The notes under the pieces: generated by a model | Seen by the model: only the letters and a program-made list of their open reading frames with translations | Database searches by the model: none | What the model was told of the DNA's origin: nothing | Made by a program: the position numbers and the translations under genes | From: Ceratotherium simum simum | Taxonomy: Eukaryota; Chordata; Mammalia; Perissodactyla; Rhinocerotidae | Length of the DNA stretch: 64,000 nucleotides | Reading direction: 5' to 3' | Assembly (NCBI RefSeq): GCF_000283155.1 | Contig: NW_004454178.1 | Location: 25,193,476-25,257,475, forward strand | In this document: positions 36,071 through 46,256 of the stretch, in pieces | Numbering within the stretch: position 1 is the first letter of the stretch | Layout of the letters: each line of letters starts with the position of its first letter

Positions 36071-36775
36071 GGAGGGAAGCTGCCGGCCCGCGCAGGCCCT
36101 GGGGGCGTCTAGGAAGCAGGACCAGGGTGGGTGGCCTAGACCTCCTGGTCCCTGCCCACCTTCCAGGTGTGCGGACACTGGGCTGCGAGGTGTGCTACTG
36201 CACTCCTGACATCGGTTGGAGGGTCCCAGTCCCCAGCATTGCCACCTGGAGCAGGGCTGCCAGCCAAGTGCCCCCAGTTCCTGGGAGGGGGATCCCAGAG
36301 TTCCTTCCTACGCCTAGCATGGCCAGGGGAGAACATGCTATGCTTGGAAGCAGGGGGCGGGAGGGGGGTGTCCCCGTGGTGGGGGACACTGCCCTGCCAC
36401 TGGGACAGGATTTACCCCGCCCAGCTCAGGACAGAGGTAAGTCGAGCAGAAGGAAGAAATGCGGGCTGCTGGCTGCACGCTCCGAGCGGGGCAGGGTCTG
36501 CAGGGACTGGGCCCGGGTACGGGAGGCAGGGCTGGGGCCAGCGCAGCCCTCTGAGCCCTGGGGGTGGGCCAGACAGAGGGGCCACCGCCCCCGGCAAGGT
36601 ATGGCCTGCCAGGCTGCAGGGACTGCTCGCCCCCAACAGGCCTCCCACCTGCTTGGGATGGTTCAGAATAGCACAGCAGAGTCCCCTGGACAGAAGGCCT
36701 CCTGCCGTCACTGAAACGAAGAAATGAGCTCCAGTGGCTGCAAATGCGGTGACATAAACGTCCAGTTTTCTGCAG
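36071..36775. other. Intron 2 sequence without recognised feature
   Basis: GC-rich with open frames in several phases. No repeat or exon was recognised. Confidence 0.45.
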
Positions 36776-36779
36776 GGTT

Positions 36780-37660
36780 TTTTCCCAAACAAACTTTTTA
36801 AAAATATAATTATAAAAATAATGTATGCTCACTGTAGAAAACTTGGAAAATCCCCAAAAAAGTAGAGAGAAGAGAATAAAAGTTCTTCCTATCACTGCCC
36901 TCTGGTGGTGATAAGCCCTCTTCACATTCTGGTGCATTCCCCTCCTGCGTGGACCCTTTTATGCTGAAACTGCACTGTTGATATCATTTGGTCTCATCTG
37001 CTGCTTCTTTTGTTCAACGTCGTAACATAAATATTTTCCTACATCTTAAGAATTTCTTCCTAAGTATCATTTTAATAGCTCCCTAACAGGGGTTCTTATA
37101 ACCAATTTCTTTCATTACTGTCCTATTGTTTGCTGTTTTTCATAATTATAAATTTGCAATGAACATCTTCTTACATTACTTCTGTCTACATTTCATATTA
37201 TTAACTTAAGATAATTCCAAGAAATAGAATTACTGGGTCACAGTGTACCCATGATTTTGAGGTTATTGATACATATTGCCAAACTGCTTTTCAGAAAATT
37301 TTACCAGTTTATCTTCTATTAGTAGTCATATGAGTGCCTGCCTCATTTAACTATACCTTCAGCAGCTCTGAGTAGTCTCTCTTTTTTTTTTTTTTTTCTG
37401 AGGAAGACTGGCCCTGGGCTAACATCCATGTCCATCCTCCTCTACTTTATATGGGACGCCGCCACAGCATGGCCTAACAAGCGGTGCGTCAGTGCGCGCC
37501 CGGGATCCCAACCAGTGAACCCGGGGCCGCTGCAGCGGAGTGCGCACACTTAACCGCTTGCGCCACCGGGCCGGCCCCTGAGTATTCTCATTTTTAAAAT
37601 GGGTTCTATTTGAATGTTTGGGATTTTTTTCCTTAATAGTAAGGGTAAACATTTTTTCAG
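36780..37660 (-). mobile_element. Old L1 3' end, antisense, split by an ERE
   Basis: GTATGCTCACTGTAGAAAAC, CATTTTAATAGCTCCCTAAC, CCAAGAAATAGAATTACTGG and GCCAAACTGCTTTTCAGAAA are antisense L1ME-type 3' end phrases in order. The element resumes after the SINE at 37590. Confidence 0.75.
37368..37589 (-). mobile_element. ERE1 SINE, shortened, with target-site duplication
   Basis: T-run at 37382-37398, a single GGGCTAAC tail motif, CTTTATATGGGACGCC and the CGGGCCGGCCCC end. Flanks CTGAGTAGTCTC (37368) and CTGAGTATTCTC (37578) fix the element at 37380-37577. It is shorter than its relatives because one tail monomer is missing. Confidence 0.93.
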
Positions 37661-38119
37661 GTGCTCATTAGTCATCTGTGTTTCCAGAAGAACTATTTAG
37701 CCAAAAGCATCATGGGTAGCCCACTCTGTGTCTTGCACACACCCGCACACCTCCCCATCTATCTGAGCTGCCCCACCCCTGTCAGTGTGGCTCTTTGGCA
37801 TGCTCCTCAAACCACCCTCAGATGGGTCACCTCCACCTTCTCCTGCTCTGACTGCCAGGATCCCAGGTGGTGCCTGGATCTCCCAGGATCTCTCCTCTCC
37901 CAGCAGGCATTGAAAGCTACTGGAAGCCACCAGGTTGTGAATTGTCCCAGGTAGATGGAGGCAAATTCTGGTGCAGAGAAAGCAAACAGAAATCCAAAAG
38001 TGGTTCCTCCTCAGGCTTTTGAGGGCTTGGACACACATCGCCTGGTCAACTTTTGCGCGAGTTTATAGGACAAGAAATGTATACGTTGTGAGCCACACAC
38101 CAGTTGTGGGGGAAGAGGT
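37661..38119. other. Intron 2 sequence without recognised feature
   Basis: No repeat or exon was recognised. Confidence 0.45.
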
Positions 38120-38325
38120 GTCATTTATTGGGCACCTGCTATATGCTGGGCCCTTGACCTCCTTTAACTTGATCTCCCAGTAACTGTGTCAGGTGGGCAC
38201 CTGTCTCTTCATTTGAATGTGAGACCAAGGCTCGGATAGGTTAGGTGAGGCCCCCAGGATCATTAGAGGTGGAGCTGGAGTTTGAACCCAGGTCTGTAGG
38301 GTGCCAGGGCCCAGGCTCAGATAGT
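38120..38325 (+). repeat. Near full-length MIR, sense
   Basis: TTATTGGGCACCTGCTATAT, GCTGGGCCCTTGACC, GTGAGACCAAGGCTCGG, GAGTTTGAACCCAGGTCTG and CCAGGGCCCAGGCTC give the whole MIR order. Confidence 0.85.
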
Positions 38326-38988
38326 CCACATAAGGGCCAATCAGGGCTCGTTTAGGGACAACAGCAGCCACAGGTGTCCCCAGAGCAGACGACTCACCTG
38401 TGGGCATCAGTGGGCACCTTCCTGTCAACAAGAAAACGACCATTAATCATATGCCAGGAGCCTTGACTTGGGACTCAGATATATTGGAAACTCCCACTAT
38501 GGTGTTCAGGAACATTCCAAGCAAAGTTCACCCAGAGTAGAACGTCCTAGCCTAAAAAGGATAATTATTCAGTTACATGAGAACTGAAAATAGAGGGTTA
38601 AAGCAAGAATATTTTTTCGTGATTATTTTGGGCTCTTCAGTCAGTCCTGTGTTCTTTTGAACAGAAGAATGTCTGTTCTCTGAGGGGAATTCTGTTATCA
38701 CATCCTTGCCGACAGAGCTCACAATATTTATTGAAAATTTCAGCTGTCACTTCTGTATAAATAAACAGGATGAAGTGGGCAGCCGACTGCACATTCGAGA
38801 TATTTTTAGACGGGGGTGGCTTTGCAGACGGGAAGGATAACATTTCAAGGAGAGCGTGCCTGATCCCAGAATAGCCTGCTATGGGCTCAGCCTTGGCGTA
38901 GCCTCAGTGTGGGGCCTGCAGCGTCACAGTTTCTGGGTCCGGGGCTCCTTCCTGTCCACCATCCCATGGTTGGCCAGCCCAGAGATGG
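38326..38988. other. Intron 2 sequence without recognised feature
   Basis: No repeat or exon was recognised. Confidence 0.45.
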
Positions 38989-39191
38989 CAACACCTCCTT
39001 CTTTTTTTTTTTTCTTTTATATAGTTTTTTATTGTGATAGAATACGCATAACATAAAATTTACCATGGGTGACGTGAGGTACATTCACAGTGTAGTGCAC
39101 CACTCTGCAGTTCCAGAACATTTTCATCACCCCAGAAAGAAACCCTGCACCCATTAAGCAGTCACTCCCCTTCTCCCCAACACCTCCTTCT
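38989..39191 (-). mobile_element. 5'-truncated L1 insertion of about 175 bp with target-site duplication
   Basis: A T-rich start, TTTATTGTGATAGAATACGC, CAGTTCCAGAACATTTTCAT and CACCCCAGAAAGAAACCC are the antisense L1 3' UTR. The 14-bp duplication CAACACCTCCTTCT is perfect at 38989-39002 and 39178-39191, so the insert is a complete, heavily truncated retrotransposition event. Confidence 0.93.
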
Positions 39192-39769
39192 AAGGATATC
39201 CCAGCTCCACAACTCAGGCACGGAGGCTGGGAGACAGCACTTAGGAGCGACTGTCCACTGGGTCTGCAGAATGCCAGAAACTACCGTGGATTTGGTGGGT
39301 CTAAGACGGGGGAGAAGACAATCATTCAAACCAGTGTTTGCAACATGTGCCCTGTAGTTGATCAACAACCAGCTCAAAAGTCTGGTTTTTAACAATACCA
39401 GATGCATTTAGCACTTACTGCGTGCCAAGCACGTGATATGCAGGATTCATTTTTTCTCACAATGACACCCAGCCTGTCATGCTTCCTGTGGCCTTTTCCA
39501 CTTCTGTTTTCTACTTGAAACATGAGTCCTCGTTCACTCGGGAAAACCGGGCACCTTGGTGGGCAGGTCCCACACGCCCTCTGCTGCCTCTGCCCACTCC
39601 CTCCCTCCTTGGGCCTTATCCACTTGGCCCACTCACATGGACTGAGGGAGGCCCCCTGCGACCTGGATAATGACCCAGAGGGCAACTAGGGCAGAAAGAA
39701 CAGTGACCTGGGATTTTGAGAGCATATGATGGGGCTGCAGTGGAGGGGCTCTTGGGTGCTAGAGAGGCC
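39192..39769. other. Intron 2 sequence with a MIR scrap
   Basis: A short MIR fragment is at 39405-39465 (TTTAGCACTTACTGCGTGCC, AAGCACGTGATATGC). Nothing else was recognised. Confidence 0.5.
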
Positions 39770-42130
39770 CTAACCTTTCCCATACAGCCTTTTAAAGCCT
39801 CCTCTGGTGTCTCCTTGATGTTGATTTATAGCCTCTGCTCCATTTCCTCACTTTCTAGATTAAAAATAAGGAAAAGTATCTTTTAAATATCTTCATTTTT
39901 CCTGTTTATAGAGCTCTTAATTTCTTTGTGTGGGTCCCAAATTCTTTCTGTTATGTTCTTTTGACTGAAGATCTTTAACATTTCTTGTGGCACAGGTCTG
40001 CTGGCACTGCGTTCTCTCGGCTTCTTTCTTTTCTGAAAAGGTCTTTATTTTAACCTCATATTTGAAAGATATTTTTGCTGGGCATAGAATTCTGGGCAGA
40101 CAGGTGTTCCTCCACCACCACCACCAAGACTTTGTCACTCCATTGTCTTCTGGCTTGCATGGTCTCTGGTAAGAAGTCTGCTGTACCTCGTTCCTCTGTA
40201 GGTGTCTTTTTTCTGTGAATGACTCCAAGATTGGTTTCTTGGATTCTTTTTCTTTATCTTTGGTTTTCAGCAGTTCAATTTTGATGTGTCTTTGTGGTTG
40301 TTTGTTGTCGCTGTTTCTTTGTTTTTCATCCTCTTTGGGGTTCTCTGACCTTCTTAGATTTGTGATTTGATGTCTCATTATTTTTGGAAAATTCTCAGCA
40401 GTTATCTCTTCAAATATTTCTTCTGCTCCATTCCCTCTCCTTCTTCTGGAACTCAAATTACAAGTTGGAGTTTGTATCTTTGATAGTGTTGTTAATTTAC
40501 CACAGCTCTTGGATGTTCTGTGTTTTTTCTCTTTATGTTTCAGTTTCAGTAATTTCTCCTGACCTGTCTTCAAGTTCACTAATTCTTTCCTCAGATGTCA
40601 AGTCTGCCGATGAGCCCATCAAAGGAATTCTCTCTAATACCGTGGTGGGTTTTTTTCTAGCATTTCTCTTTGACTTTCTTACACTTTCCATCTCTCTGTT
40701 GAAATTCTCTGTCTGTTCATGCATATTGTCTGCCTTCTCAACTAGTCCTTTTCTCATATTAATCTTTTTAAAGTCCCTGTATGATAGTTACAGTATCTGG
40801 GTCATCTCTGAGTCTGATTCTGTTGATTGCTTTATCTCTTGACAATCTTGGAAGTTTGTTTTTGTTGTTGTTGTCGTTGTTGTTGCATTTGAATGAAAAA
40901 TTCATAATTTTTTAATTAAATGCTGAACATGCATGTGTAGAGTAGAAGAGACTGAGGTAAATAGTATTTCCATCCAGAAGTGGGCAAGCCTCTTCTCTCA
41001 GGCTGTTAGTGTGGAATTTGAGTCAATCTTGTCAGGAGCTGAGCTGGGTTGGGGATTTGTTGTTGCTATGGTTACCTTCAGAGCACCACAGGCCTCAAAT
41101 ATCTCCAGCAATGGGCTGCTGTTGCCTTGTGCTCAGGGTGGGAGCTAGAGGATTTTCCTCAGTGTGGTGAGCCACCATGAACACCTGTGCAAGGATTGGA
41201 TCTCTCTCCACCTCTCCCAGCAGGAGACTGCTGTTGCTTGTTATTCTATGCCAGGTTCATATTGGGGGCAAAGGGAAGGGTTCCCCGTGCCCTGGTCCAG
41301 CCTCAGCTTAGGCCCGTGCCGTCAGCCTCAGCATTCCTGTTCCTCCTCCCTGTGGCAGCCAAACTCTGCCCTGTATGTATGGGGTCTTGAGTGGGAGATT
41401 CCTGCCCCCCTGCCCCCCAGTGGCAGGAGACCTCTGTTTGGTCTTGTGCAGAATCCTAGGCCCAGGATGGTTTCCTGCTGCTCTCCCTAAGGAAGAGTCT
41501 TTTTACCATCCTTCTCCCAGCCATAGTGGGTCTTTCTTGTGGCCTGGGGCTGACAGGCTGTGCTGTCCCACCCTCAGCAGCTTAAGACTTTGCTTCCCAG
41601 GAGAGAGGGTCTGGGGAAGTGGGAAGGACTTCGGCCTGTTCAGCTGCAGCCACTGCTCATCCTCCAGGGGCCCAAGGCTGTCACTTCTCACTTGAGAAGG
41701 ACTTGGGAAATGTGTGGTGTTTCCTGGCTGATCCCCTGCCTCCCACGGTCTCTCCCACGAGCACCCACTGGAGCCTCATGGGAAGGAGCGGCAAGTCACG
41801 GAGCTGCCGTACATCTGGGGCCCCAGCAGTTCCACACTGACCCTCTAGCCCACACTTGGCCTTTGGCAGTTTATTATTTAGCTGATTTCTTCTCACCTCT
41901 GGTATGGCGGCTGCATCCTGTTCCCACGCTCTGCCCCAGGTGAGACAGTCCCTGTGTTGCTCCTCCTTGAAACTCAAGTCACTTTGTTGCCTTGCAGTCT
42001 CGGCTCTCTGATGGACTCAAGAAAATGTATGATTTTGTAGTTTCTTCAGCTTTTTTTGTTGTTCATGTGGGAGCAACACTATGCAGCTTCCTCCATCCTC
42101 AGCAGAAGCAGAAGTGACTCACCTTCTTGA
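39770..42130 (-). mobile_element. L1M 5' half (5' UTR and ORF1), antisense
   Basis: The block carries an ORF1 relic at 39917-40757. It continues on the far side with antisense 5' UTR text such as GACTGAGGTAAATAGTATTT (40952) and CTCTCAGGCTGTTAGTGTG (40995), ending near 42120. This part of L1 is normally lost by 5' truncation, so the copy was once long or is HAL1-like. Confidence 0.78.
39917..40757 (-). pseudogene. L1 ORF1 relic, two overlapping frames
   Basis: L1 ORF1 encodes an RNA-binding trimer with an N-terminal coiled coil. The minus-strand frame at 40533-40757 contains ERISELEDRSGEI, the typical end of the ORF1 coiled coil. The frame at 39917-40579 stays open for 220 codons and shows EEIFEEITAENFP, QRHIKIELLKTKDKEK and ILCPAKISFKYE, which follow the ORF1 RRM and C-terminal domain in order. 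The two frames overlap at 40533-40579, so at least one frameshift separates them. A run of five Trp codons from a CCA/CCACCA expansion near 40115-40131 breaks the C-terminal domain. Not a cellular gene. Confidence 0.85.
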
Positions 42131-42169
42131 AACTATATTTTAATTTTGCCCAATGTTGAGTCTCCATTT

Positions 42170-42766
42170 ATTAAAAAATAATTTACTCAATTTAAACATA
42201 GAATTACCATATAATCCAGCAATTCCACTGCTGGGTGTATACCCCAAAGAATTGAAAGCAGAGACTCAAACAGATATTTGCATACCCATGTTCATAGCGG
42301 CAGCATTGGTCACAACAGCTAAAACATGGAAGCAACCCAAGTGTCCATCAATGAATGGAGAAACAAAATGAAGTATGTACAAACAAGGGGATATTATTCA
42401 GCCTTAAAAAAGAAGGAAATTCTGACACATGCTACAACATGGATGAACCTAAAAGATAGTATGCTGAGTGAAATAAGCCAGACACAAAAGGACAAATACT
42501 CTGTGATCCCACTTCTAGAGTGGTCAGATTCATAGAGACAGAAAGTAGGATTGTGGCTGCCAGGGGCTAAGAGAAGGGGAGAATGGGGGGGTTACTGTTT
42601 AATGGGGACAGAGTTTTAGTTTGGGAAGATGAGAAAGTTCTGGAGATGGATAGTGGTGATGGTTGCACAACAATGTGAATGGACTTAATGCCACTGAACT
42701 GTACACTTAAAAATGGTCAAAATAGTAAATTTTATGTTATTTATATTTGACCACAATAAAAAACAC
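42170..42766 (+). mobile_element. L1M 3' end, sense to RAMP1
   Basis: CAGCAATTCCACTGCTGGGT, AAGTGTCCATCAATGAATGG, GGATATTATTCAGCCTTAAA and AACTGTACACTTAAAAATGG followed by AATAAAAAAC at the end are the sense L1 3' end. It is the only clear sense L1 in the two RAMP1 introns and ends with an AATAAA 630 bp before exon 3. Confidence 0.9.
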
Positions 42767-42769
42767 AAT

Positions 42770-42890
42770 TTACTGGTGCTTGCCATGTGCCTAGTATTCT
42801 TCTAGGCACTGGGATTACAAAGGTGAACGAAACAGACAAAACCCTGTCCTCGTGTTGCTCACCCTCAATAAACAAAATCAAGACGTAACC
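42770..42890 (-). repeat. L2 3' end, antisense
   Basis: TGCCATGTGCCTAGTATTCT, TCTAGGCACTGGGATTACAA and GAACGAAACAGACAAAACCC are the antisense L2 tail. Confidence 0.8.
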
Positions 42891-43397
42891 CGGAACAATG
42901 ACGGCCAATGGTGCTACCAGGAAACTCCAGGAGGGTGGGAAGATGGGGGTGGGGGTGGGGGCCTCACAGAGAGGCCTGTGGACACCTGGGGGAGCTTCCA
43001 GGCTGAGGGGGCGTGCGTGGGGTGATGGGTCAGCAAGGGGCTCGAGAGGCTGCTGGTTTGCCCACCCCCGAGGGCTTGTTGCCCCAGGCTGCCCTCTGAA
43101 GACACTCGGCAGATGCACCTTCTAGTCTGCCCTTGGTGTGGCATCCCAGCCCCTGGAATCTCAGATGCAGGGATGGATGTTCCTTAGCCCCAGCTTGCCT
43201 TCTGGGGTCTGGGCACATGCAGGACATCTGGGGAGCCGTCCAGGAACTTCGTCTCCTAGAGCCAGGGTCACTGCCGCGGGGCCTGGGCTTCTGGGGCATG
43301 CTCACCACAGTGGGGAATGCAGTGGAGAGCCCCCGGCTCTGTCCCGCCTTGGTCCTCTGCCCACCCAGGGACTGATGACCTGCTTTTCCGTCTACAG
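42891..43397. other. End of intron 2, before exon 3
   Basis: Unique GC-rich sequence. It ends with GACTGATGACC (a good branch-point candidate near 43373), a short CTTTTCCGTCT pyrimidine tract and the acceptor ACAG at 43394-43397. Confidence 0.6.
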
Positions 43398-43653
43398 GAG
43401 CTACCAAGAGCTCACGGAGTGCACTAGCGACGTGGCAGAAAAAGTGCACTGCTTCTGGCCCAGCGCGGTGGTGGACAAGCTCTTCGTCGCCGTCCACCAG
43501 CGCTACTTCAGAAACTGCTCCATCTCTGGCAGGGCTGTGCAGGACCCGCCCGGCAGCGTCCTCTGCTCCTTCATCGTGGTGCCCATCCTGGTGACCCTGC
43601 TCGTGACGGTGCTGGTGGTCTGCAGGAGCAAGCGCCCCGAGGGCATCGTGTAG
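43398..43653 (+). CDS. RAMP1: RAMP1 exon 3 (rest of ectodomain, membrane helix, tail, stop)
   Basis: The first base completes Lys64, then SYQELTEC and the remaining residues to Val148 and a TAG stop at 43651. Cys72, Cys82 and Cys104 complete the three ectodomain disulfides. HCFWP keeps Phe83 and Trp84, which line the ligand pocket at the receptor interface. DPPGS leads into the hydrophobic segment [17 protein letters not shown] (about residues 122-138), the single membrane helix. The tail RSKRPEGIV matches the short RAMP1 tail, whose SKRT-type basic motif is known to hold unpaired RAMP1 in the ER. There is no indel against human. Differences recalled from the human protein include R67Q, D71E, W74S, S103N, P105S, Y120C, W139C and T144P. 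S103N with P105S creates an N-C-S sequon. The acceptor is CTACAG|G. Confidence 0.96.
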
Positions 43654-44040
43654 GCCGGGGGCTGCCCCTGCACTGAGGCTGCGGGGCAGGCGGGGAGGGT
43701 GGGGAGTGGGGAGCCACAGGCCTAGCCTGGCAACAGCATCCTGGTCCCTAACAGCAGAGCAGGCCCCAAACCCCTCTTCTTCTACCGAGAGGAGCTAACA
43801 GGATTTTGGAGTGGTCGTGGCGCAGGCGTTAACCTGGAAGCCCCCTGGCTGGAGCTGGAAGCGTCCATGGGAAGGGGGGCCCAGGAGCTAGGAGGGAGCA
43901 GGGACGTGACTGTCATCGTTTCTGGGGAGTGTTCCGAGCTCTGTCTCCCAGTGTGTTCATAAACCACCCGCGGCTTTGTTCCCACCTCTGGCCAGACCGT
44001 GGATAAGTAGTTTGTGATTAAAAGAATGTCTTTGGAGTTG
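43654..44040 (+). other. RAMP1: RAMP1 3' UTR
   Basis: Sequence from the stop codon to the expected cleavage region, about 390 bases, with no repeat. The length suits the short 3' UTR known for RAMP1. The exact cleavage point, expected 10-25 bases past the signal, is an estimate. Confidence 0.8.
44017..44022 (+). terminator. RAMP1: Polyadenylation signal ATTAAA for RAMP1
   Basis: ATTAAA, the common variant signal, 364 bases after the stop codon. It is followed by a G/T-rich segment (TGTCTTTGGAGTTGGG) fitting a downstream element. No AATAAA was seen between the stop codon and this site. Confidence 0.85.
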
Positions 44041-45690
44041 GGAACTGTCGTTATTTCTGGGTCTGGATCATTGGGAGTAAAAGGGTGGATGAAACACCAG
44101 CCCCTTCAGATCCATCTTTTTCTGACAGGAGGTGCCATCACAGGGACCTATGATGGGGGACGATGGTGGGGAGGCCCCACGAGGCAGTGAGGCCCTGTGT
44201 GTGCATAGAAGGTGCTCCTGTGGGATTCCTATCCCCACACCCCCACCCCTCCATAGTGTCTAGAACCACTGGCTCAGAGGACTGTGATTCACAGACATGA
44301 CAAGACCAGGTTTGCATGGTTTTTACTGAGGCCCCTCCCCAAAGAGGCCTCGCCAGCCCTCAGGTCCAGGCACCCACCTCCATTCTGTCTCCCTGGGTTT
44401 CACTGGCTATTTCCTCTGCACATCAGTGCACCCCTGCAGGCTGTTGCTACTCCCCCATTCACGATTCTTCCCAAGCCCTCACTTATAGCTGGACTTCCAG
44501 GAGGTTCTGGATCCCCGAAGGGAGCTCTTGCACTGTCCCTCCCAGATGTTCTCTGATCTCAGACCTCTTCTCTGAGGTCCCTGCAGCCCCCAGCCTGCTC
44601 AACCCTCCAGGGCCTCCCAGCCCAGGACCTGCCCCTTCTCAGGATGAGTGATGGGGTGTCACATCACCCTCGGCGTCGGCCTCTTCCTCTGCCCTGTAGG
44701 ACAGGGGCCCAACGCCATTACCTTCTGGACTAGTTAGCATTAGCAGACCACAGCCACATGGGGTCACCCCCTGCCCCACTCAGCTAAGCAGGCCAGACCC
44801 CAGGCGGCCTGCCCCGGGTGAGATGGGGACAGGGCTCCCGCAGCCTCCTCCTGGGCGCCCGCCGTCCCTGCAAGGGTGCGCCCTGCACACTGAACCGTGG
44901 GCCTCCTTGCTATGGTGTGGCCGTGCTTTACGGAAAGAACCAGGGTGTGCTAACGGAGGGGTGATTGCCTCAGGGAATGACGGGGATTCCCGTGTCCACA
45001 GCTCAGACCTCGGGGAGGGGCTGGCCAGCTGCTGTGCTGGGTCCCAGCTTCCTCTGCCTTCACGCGTAAACCCGGCCGTGAGAGCTGGGAGGAAAGGGGC
45101 GATTGTCTCCGTTCACACCTCCTTCTCCCGGAGGAAGCCCATAATATGGGGGTTAGGATTCAGGCTCTAGGAAAGGAACCAGGTGGAGGGAGAGCTTCTG
45201 GCAGAGGCCCTAGGTGTCCATGGGTCTCGGGGACGAGTGAGATTTCAGGAGCAGGAGGTGGCAGGGAGCAAGTGCTGTGGGCTAGAGGACGTTATCTGAC
45301 AGCAGAGGTGACAGGGACCCGCAGGTAAGAGGACAGCCCCCAGCCTGACCTCGTTGGTAATTACTCCTGGAATTCGGCACACGTGCCTTTGCTGAAGGCA
45401 CCTGCTTCATGAACCTGTGGGTCCTGCTCCCTTCAGTGCTGCTCCGGGGGAATTTTCAATGACCCTCCTGCCCAGGGTCACCCCTCTAGTGGCAGGAACC
45501 CAGGCCCCCGACTCCCAGGGCAGCCCCATCGCCCCCAGCCCCACAGGTGGTCAGGGCCCACGTGGGTCTGCAGGGCCCCAGAGCCCCACGCAGGGCTGAG
45601 CAAGGAATCCTTTGAGAATCAGTTGTAGGGCTGCGGCATCTTCAAGGACAAGCCCCTCGTCTTCCCAAGTGCTTTGCCAGCCTGAGGTAT
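44041..45690. other. Intergenic sequence without recognised feature
   Basis: GC-rich unique-looking DNA. No exon, promoter or repeat was recognised. Confidence 0.5.
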
Positions 45691-45785
45691 GTGGGGGGTG
45701 TGCGTGTGTGTGTGTAGTGTGTGGTGTGTGTGAAGTATGGGTGGTGTGAGGTGGGGGGTGTGTGTGTGTGTGGTGGGTGGATGGG

Positions 45786-45821
<36 letters not shown>

Positions 45822-45845
45822 AGTGCGTGTGTGTGCACACAAACA
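45691..45845. repeat. (GT)n-rich tract ending in alternating GC, Z-DNA-prone
   Basis: Interrupted GT repeats end in a strictly alternating purine-pyrimidine run at 45786-45822 (GT units, then GCGCGCGCAC), with a second alternating run at 45823-45841. GC and GT alternation are the classic Z-forming sequences. Confidence 0.93.
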
Positions 45846-46228
45846 CAGCAACATTCAAATAGGAATCGTCCCTCCAGTTTTACATCACCTTATCGGATAG
45901 TCCGACACGGTTTTGTGGGTTAACCATGTTTCAGCGTGGCTGTGGTCGGGGTGGGATGAGTCGCACTTGCTGGGAATGCATCTCCTGCCTCCTCACATCT
46001 TTTCTAAGTGGCTGCTCACTTCTGCTGTGCCACTGACCATAGGTTAATAAGATTCTCCAGTTTTGATCAAGGAAAGTAGCCTTTTGCAGGACAGCAGGCC
46101 ACTTGTTCTTCACATCTCAGCATGTAGCCCCTTACCACCATTGTCACATTAAAAGGAAACAGACCAAGGGGAATTGGTCACTACAAGTCAGAGGATAGTT
46201 TTATGTGGAAGAATGTTTTCAGAGAACA

Positions 46229-46256
46229 CTAATCTGAAAGATCTAATCTGAAAGAT
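46229..46256. repeat. 14-bp tandem duplication
   Basis: CTAATCTGAAAGAT occurs twice in direct succession. Confidence 0.9.

Larger units (their letters stand above)
1..44040 (+). other. RAMP1: RAMP1 transcription unit, 5'-truncated by the window
   Basis: Two exons of one gene are visible, at 12392-12530 and 43398-43653, followed by a 3' UTR ending near 44040. The first exon, which in RAMP genes encodes the start codon and signal peptide, is absent, and no CpG-rich promoter-like segment with a suitable ATG is seen before 12392. The window therefore starts in intron 1. Intron 1 is at least 12.4 kb and intron 2 is 30,867 bp, in line with the long introns known for mammalian RAMP1. The upstream limit given is only the window edge. 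Confidence 0.9.
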
